Shown here: piece by piece, positions 13,433-16,634 of the stretch
Layout: each line of letters starts with the position of its first letter
Numbering within the stretch: position 1 is the first letter of the stretch
Source of the DNA: JAFMIX01 sp031371425
GTDB lineage: Bacteria; Verrucomicrobiota; Verrucomicrobiia; Limisphaerales; JAFMIX01
Assembly: GCA_031371425.1 (NCBI GenBank)
Contig: JANMJO010000164.1
Coordinates: 1-16,634 of the forward strand
Direction: 5' to 3'
Length of the DNA: 16,634 nucleotides
Translations under genes and position numbers: made by a program
The notes under the pieces: generated by a model
What the model saw: the letters and a program-made list of their open reading frames with translations, nothing else
Told to the model about the DNA's origin: nothing
Databases searched by the model: none

Positions 13433-14614
13433 ATGCGCGTGACCCACGTCATCACCCGGCTCATCGTCGGCGGCGCGCAGGAAAACACCATCGCCTCCGT
13501 CCTCGGCCTCCGCCGCAAACCCGGCCTCGAAGTGCACCTCATCTCCGGCCCCACCTACGGCCCGGAAGGAAGTTTGGAGTTCCGCCTTCAGGCGGCGGGC
13601 GCGTCCGAACCGCCTAAAGGCGGAACTCCAAACCTTACCATCATCCCCGAACTCATCCGCCCCGTCCATCCGCTCAAGGACTTCATCGCCCTCCGCAAAC
13701 TTGAAAATATTTTCCGCGAACAGAAGCCCGACATCGTCCACACCCATAGCGGCAAGGCCGGCATCCTCGGACGCCTCGCCGCCGCCCGCGCCGGAGTCCC
13801 CGTCATCCTCCACACCATCCACGGCCCATCCTTCGGCGATTTTCAGAACGGTCTTTCCAACCTAATCTTCCGCGCCGCCGAACGCCGCGCCGCCAAAATC
13901 ACCACCCACTTTGTCACCGTCGCCGACGCCATGCGCGACCAATACCTCACCGCCGGCATCGGGCGACGCGACCAATACACCCGCATCTTCAGCGGCTTTC
14001 CCCTCGCGCCGTTTCTCGCCGCAAAGAACGACCCCCAACTCCGCGCCCGCCTCGGCCTCGCGCCCGACGACATCGTCATCGGCAAAATCGCGCGCCTGTT
14101 CAAGCTCAAGGGGCACGATGACCTCCTCGCCGTCGCGCCCGAACTCGTGCGGCAAAACCCGCACCTTAAATTCCTCCTCGTCGGCGATGGTGAATGGCGC
14201 GGACGCTTTGAAAATCTTGCGCGTGTGCGCGGGCTGAAAAAACATTTCGTCTTCACCGGCCTCGTGTCACCCGCAGAAATCCCTGCGCTCACCGGCATCA
14301 TGGATATCCTCGTCCACCTCTCTCGCCGCGAAGGCCTGGCCCGCGCACTCCCGCAAGCCCTCGCCGCCGGCAAACCCCTCGTCACCTACGATTGCGATGG
14401 GGCGAGAGAAGTCTGTCGCGATGGGGAAACCGGGTTTCTAATTTCGCCCGGCGACTTGCCGCAGCTCACCACCCGCCTGCTCCAACTCGCCGCCGACGCA
14501 GCCTTGCGCGAGCAGCTCGGCCAAAGCGGTCAGGCGTTTGTGCGTGAAAACTTCGCCGTGGAAAAAATGGTGGATGAACTCCACGCGCTCTACTTGCGGC
14601 TGGCGCGGAAATAA
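13433..14614 (+). CDS. GT4-family glycosyltransferase carrying an in-frame repeat element
   Basis: 393-residue GT-B enzyme. The N-terminal domain starts 'MRVTHVITRLIVGGAQENTI' and has 'PDIVHTHSGKAGILGRLAA' and 'HTIHGPSF'. The C-terminal nucleotide-sugar domain has 'IGKIARLFKLKGHDDLL', 'FLLVGDGEWR', 'FTGLVSPAEIPALTGIMDILVHLS' and 'REGLARALPQALAAGKPLVTYDCDGAREV'. In the last segment the common E-x7-E motif is E-x7-Q. It probably transfers a sugar from a nucleotide donor onto a lipid- or polymer-linked acceptor; donor and acceptor are unknown. Residues 47-67 are encoded by a palindromic element and replace the short helix that usually sits between 'GPEGSL' and the 'IPEL.R' strand. The gene starts 9 bp after the DUF2723 gene without its own ribosome binding site, so translation is probably coupled. 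Confidence 0.88.
   Translation: MRVTHVITRLIVGGAQENTIASVLGLRRKPGLEVHLISGPTYGPEGSLEFRLQAAGASEPPKGGTPNLTIIPELIRPVHPLKDFIALRKLENIFREQKPDIVHTHSGKAGILGRLAAARAGVPVILHTIHGPSFGDFQNGLSNLIFRAAERRAAKITTHFVTVADAMRDQYLTAGIGRRDQYTRIFSGFPLAPFLAAKNDPQLRARLGLAPDDIVIGKIARLFKLKGHDDLLAVAPELVRQNPHLKFLLVGDGEWRGRFENLARVRGLKKHFVFTGLVSPAEIPALTGIMDILVHLSRREGLARALPQALAAGKPLVTYDCDGAREVCRDGETGFLISPGDLPQLTTRLLQLAADAALREQLGQSGQAFVRENFAVEKMVDELHALYLRLARK
13572..13633. repeat. Palindromic element inside the GT4 gene, in frame
   Basis: Arms at 13572-13595 and 13610-13633 are reverse complements over 24 nt with a single mismatch; the spacer is 14 nt. The outer stem is GTTTGGAGTT and the inner hairpin CCGCCT-TY-AGGCGG. The mismatch is at 13589: the left arm has C where the right arm predicts T. 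In the gene's frame that base turns TAG into CAG, so a perfect palindrome would stop translation. The encoded peptide ends in 'PPKGGTPN'. Confidence 0.87.
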
Positions 14615-14642
14615 TCCAGCGCGGTGGACATGGCAAAGACTC

Positions 14643-14671
14643 TTGCCGAACTCATTTTTCAAGTCTAGAGT
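14643..14671 (+). promoter_or_regulatory. Possible sigma-70-type promoter of the toxin-antitoxin pair
   Basis: TTGCCG (14643-14648) and TAGAGT (14666-14671) are separated by 17 nt, each matching the consensus at 4 of 6 positions. Transcription would begin at about 14678, the first base of the antitoxin ATG, giving a leaderless mRNA. That agrees with the lack of a ribosome binding site there. The match is weak by itself. Confidence 0.3.
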
Positions 14672-14677
14672 CGCCTC

Positions 14678-14902
14678 ATGGACTACGGCCACATCATCAC
14701 CATTGAACCAGGTAAACGCAGCGGCAAACCCTGCATTCGAGGCCTGCGAATCACCGTGTATGACGTGCTGGAATATCTCGCGTCAGGCATGACAGTGGAG
14801 GAAATCTTGGTGGACTTTTCGGAACTGACGCGGGAGGACATCAAAGCGTGTCTGGCCTTTGCCGCTGACCGGGAACGCAAGCTCTTCGTTGCCGCCGCGT
14901 GA
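14678..14902 (+). CDS. DUF433 family antitoxin
   Basis: 74 residues, the DUF433 pattern throughout: 'ITIEPGKRSGKPCIRGLRITVYDVLEYLASGMTVEEIL.DF..LTREDIKACLAFAADRE'. The region from about 17 to 60 is a small helix-turn-helix-like fold. Members of this family are usually found next to PIN-like DUF5615 proteins and act as the antitoxin of that pair, probably binding both the toxin and their own promoter. The gene ends in a 4-bp overlap with the toxin gene (the toxin GTG and this TGA share GTGA), placing the antitoxin first as in most type II systems. Confidence 0.88.
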   Translation: MDYGHIITIEPGKRSGKPCIRGLRITVYDVLEYLASGMTVEEILVDFSELTREDIKACLAFAADRERKLFVAAA

Positions 14903-15231
14903 AACTGCTGCTCGACGAAAACCTGTCGGATCGAATACTCCCGCAAATCCTAGACCTTTACCCGGGGTCGTCTCACGTCAAACCGCTGGCGTTGCTTCGG
15001 ACGGATGATGGCGATATCTGGACTTTCGCGCGGGAAAATAATTTCACTCTGGTTTCCAAGGACTCGGATTTTCACCAACGCAGCCTGCTGTTCGGCCACC
15101 CTCCGAAATTTATTTTCCTCCGCGTCGGCGACTGCCCGACCGGCCTTGTCACTGAACTGCTGCGGGATAATCATCAGACCATCGCAACTTTCATCTTCGA
15201 TCCGGTCGCCGACATTTTGATCCTGCCCTGA
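14899..15231 (+). CDS. DUF5615 PIN-like protein, putative toxin
   Basis: 110 residues. 'MKLLLDENLSDRILPQIL' carries the first acidic residues of the PIN-like (Mut7-C-type) fold, 'DDGDIWTFARENNFTLVSKDSDFHQRS' has the central acids, and 'PPKFIFLRVGDCPTG' is the usual following strand. The acids Asp6, Glu7 and the Asp pair in 'SKDSDF' would form the metal site of a ribonuclease. It starts at a GTG overlapping the stop of the DUF433 gene by 4 bp and has no ribosome binding site of its own, so it depends on coupled translation. It ends 1 bp before the convergent tmk stop. Toxicity is inferred from the family and the gene pairing. Confidence 0.87.
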   Translation: MKLLLDENLSDRILPQILDLYPGSSHVKPLALLRTDDGDIWTFARENNFTLVSKDSDFHQRSLLFGHPPKFIFLRVGDCPTGLVTELLRDNHQTIATFIFDPVADILILP

Positions 15232-15232
15232 A

Positions 15233-15877
15233 TTACCTTGCCGGCAGCACCGCCCGGATAAGTTCCCAGACGCGAGCGCTCACTTCGTCCATCGTCCCAT
15301 CCGCATCCAGCACGCGCACGCGCTGTGGTTCGGCGGCGGCGACGGCTTCAAAGCCCCGCGCCGCGCGTTCGAAGAATTGCTCGTCGGCTTCCTCGATGCG
15401 GTCGCGGATGAACGGCAGCGTGGCTTGCCTCGATTGCAATCTCTCGGCGCTGACGGCGGCAGAGACTTTCATGAAAACCGTCAGGTCCGGGCGCGTGTCG
15501 CCCACGGCGAAATCAATGACGTGCTTCACAAAGCCGAGGTCTAGCCCGCGTCCGTAGCCTTGATACGCGGTGGTGGAATCGTAGAAGCGGTCGCACAGCA
15601 CGATCTCGCCGGCGGCGAGCGCGGGGCGGATGATTTCCCGCACGAGCTGTGCGCGGCTGGCGTTCATCAGCAGCAGTTCCGTCTCCGCCGTCATGGCGTG
15701 GTTGGCGATGCTGTGCTTGAGTGTGTGGCGGATTTCCTCGCCGATGGGAGTGGCGCCCGGCTCGCGGAGGACGTGCGTGCGCCAGCCATCTTCCTCCAAC
15801 CGGCTTGCGAGGCGGATGATCTGGGTGGTCTTGCCGCTGCCTTCCGTGCCTTCAAATGTGATGAACAATCCGCTCAT
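15233..15877 (-). CDS. tmk: Thymidylate kinase
   Basis: Phosphorylates dTMP to dTDP with ATP, an essential step for DNA synthesis; cytoplasmic. From the ATG at 15877 the product is 214 residues, the usual length. It begins 'MSGLFITFEGTEGSGKTTQI' with the P-loop at 8-16, then 'LREPGATPIGEEIRH', 'ELLLMNASRAQLV', the DRY-type motif 'LCDRFYDSTTAYQGYGRGLD', and a lid region 'SRQATLPFIRDRIEE'. The frame stays open upstream to 15964, but that extension only overlaps the preceding cytochrome gene in another frame. The start lies 10 bp after that gene's stop, so the two are probably co-transcribed. Confidence 0.96.
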   Translation of the reverse strand: MSGLFITFEGTEGSGKTTQIIRLASRLEEDGWRTHVLREPGATPIGEEIRHTLKHSIANHAMTAETELLLMNASRAQLVREIIRPALAAGEIVLCDRFYDSTTAYQGYGRGLDLGFVKHVIDFAVGDTRPDLTVFMKVSAAVSAERLQSRQATLPFIRDRIEEADEQFFERAARGFEAVAAAEPQRVRVLDADGTMDEVSARVWELIRAVLPAR

Positions 15878-15887
15878 GTCCGCAAAA

Positions 15888-16634
15888 TTAATTTGCCGGA
15901 ACGACGGCGTTGGTCGCGTCAATGGAGGGGATGGTCTGCGCCAGATGTTCCACGAGTGAATCAATCTGCTCTGCGGATAACGGCCCGCCCTGCGCTTTCT
16001 CGAAAGCTGGCATCATTGAACCGGGCTTGCCGCCGATGATCCACGCGCGCCAGTGATCGCGGCTCGTGGGGTGCGGGAGGCGCTGCAAGTCAGGGACCAC
16101 CGAGGCGCGATTCGCACCGTCATGGCACATACCGCAGACGGCGGCGTAAAGTTCCGCGCCTTTTTTCCCCTCGCCGGGTGCGACGTGACAGCTCGCGCAG
16201 CTTCCCTTGAAGACGGCTTGCCGGTCGGCCAGCGCCAGTTGCATGTTGGCCGCCCGCGCCATCTGCGGGTCGGGTATCGTCACGCGGAACTGCAGCATCT
16301 TCGGCCCGGCAGTGGAGTTCACGGTGATGGTCTTGATGACCGTGCCGCTCTTGCCCGCGAGGTTCATCGAGATGTCAATCTTCCCGTCCGCGCCGGGCGC
16401 GAGTATCCACGGCATTGGCGGCAGATGCGCCGTGGTGCAACCGCAGGAGGTGACCACAGAATTGATGACCGCCTCCACGGATGAAGCGTTCGTCAGGAAA
16501 TACGTGGTGGGCGCGACGGTGTCCCCGAGCTTGGCGTTGTATTCCTTCACATCCGAATCCCACGTCAGCACCGGCAGCGCGGGCGGTGCGGGTGGAGGGA
16601 CGTTCGTGATCACTACGACCGGGGGCGGGTTGGT
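15888..16634 (-). CDS. DUF1573-cytochrome c protein with two CXXCH motifs, 5' end outside the window
   Basis: The frame is open to the right edge, so the signal peptide and start are probably outside; the GTG at 16613 is not a convincing start. After a Pro-rich segment comes a DUF1573 domain ('WDSDVKEYNAKLGDTVAPTTYFLTN', 'SCGCTTAHLPP', 'LAPGADGKIDI'), an Ig-like fold common in exported proteins of this phylum. The C-terminal cytochrome c part has two heme-binding motifs only 16 residues apart: CASCH (16185-16199) and CGMCH (16122-16136). A possible axial methionine lies in 'KPGSMMPAF'. The protein must be periplasmic and probably carries electrons, but its partner cannot be seen. The second CXXCH, followed by 'ASVVPDLQRLP' and 'GGPLSAEQIDSLVEHL', matches a full cytochrome fold; the first may be an extra or partial heme site. 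Confidence 0.88.
   Translation of the reverse strand, partial: TNPPPVVVITNVPPPAPPALPVLTWDSDVKEYNAKLGDTVAPTTYFLTNASSVEAVINSVVTSCGCTTAHLPPMPWILAPGADGKIDISMNLAGKSGTVIKTITVNSTAGPKMLQFRVTIPDPQMARAANMQLALADRQAVFKGSCASCHVAPGEGKKGAELYAAVCGMCHDGANRASVVPDLQRLPHPTSRDHWRAWIIGGKPGSMMPAFEKAQGGPLSAEQIDSLVEHLAQTIPSIDATNAVVPAN

Noticed and set aside
12782..13822. A 346-codon minus-strand frame with Gly/Val/Glu-rich product
   Set aside because: Antisense to the TPR tail and the GT4 gene, both clearly coding; its composition is what reversed C-rich codons would give.
14678..15231. A phage-defence island
   Set aside because: Only a single toxin-antitoxin pair is present; no restriction, CRISPR or other defence gene lies nearby.

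Overview
The window looks like chromosomal DNA of a GC-rich Verrucomicrobiota bacterium, most likely near the Limisphaerales/Pedosphaera group. Three things suggest this. First, there is a secreted protein with three Ig-like repeats of the 'PLAYQWRFNG...' type and a C-terminal '...FYRVKL' tail. Second, there is a cytochrome c/DUF1573 protein and a DXS with the 'GDAALTNG' variant. Third, several families of palindromic repeats lie between and inside genes. The lineage is inferred from remembered family patterns, not from a search. No rRNA, tRNA, CRISPR array, transposase or phage gene was seen.

Layout. 1-905: the 3' end of an unidentified gene, then a convergent lysozyme-like (transglycosylase-type) lipoprotein. 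906-1897: a visibly AT-rich patch holding one small secreted protein of unknown function. 1898-4163 (minus strand): xseB-dxs, spaced 4 bp. 4281-6737 (plus): a secreted EEP-family nuclease/phosphatase with three Ig domains and a lamin-tail domain. 6786-8171 (minus): xseA. In other bacteria xseA-xseB-dxs is an operon, so here the secreted-nuclease gene appears to split it. 8178-9277: a ymdB-type phosphodiesterase gene bracketed by two large composite inverted repeats, one of which supplies its stop codon. 9334-10464 (plus): an RlmD/RumA-type rRNA uracil methyltransferase. 10526-14614 (plus): a DUF2723 membrane protein with a TPR tail, followed 9 bp later by a GT4 glycosyltransferase, probably a glycan or glycoprotein assembly pair. 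14678-15231: a DUF433/DUF5615 toxin-antitoxin pair with a 4-bp overlap. 15233-16634 (minus): a DUF1573-cytochrome c gene (5' end outside the window) followed by tmk.

The most interesting signal is a family of about 62-68 bp palindromic elements carried in frame inside two conserved genes, xseA and the GT4 gene. The copies share the outer stem TTGGAGTY/AACTCCAA. Their inner hairpins differ in sequence but stay self-complementary (CAAGCT-TT-AGCTTG versus CCGCCT-TY-AGGCGG). In the GT4 copy the only mismatch between the 24-bp arms changes what would be an in-frame TAG stop into CAG. This resembles the coding-sequence palindromes of Rickettsia, but with a different sequence. Two further repeat families between genes use the same design of a shared outer stem with swappable inner hairpins.
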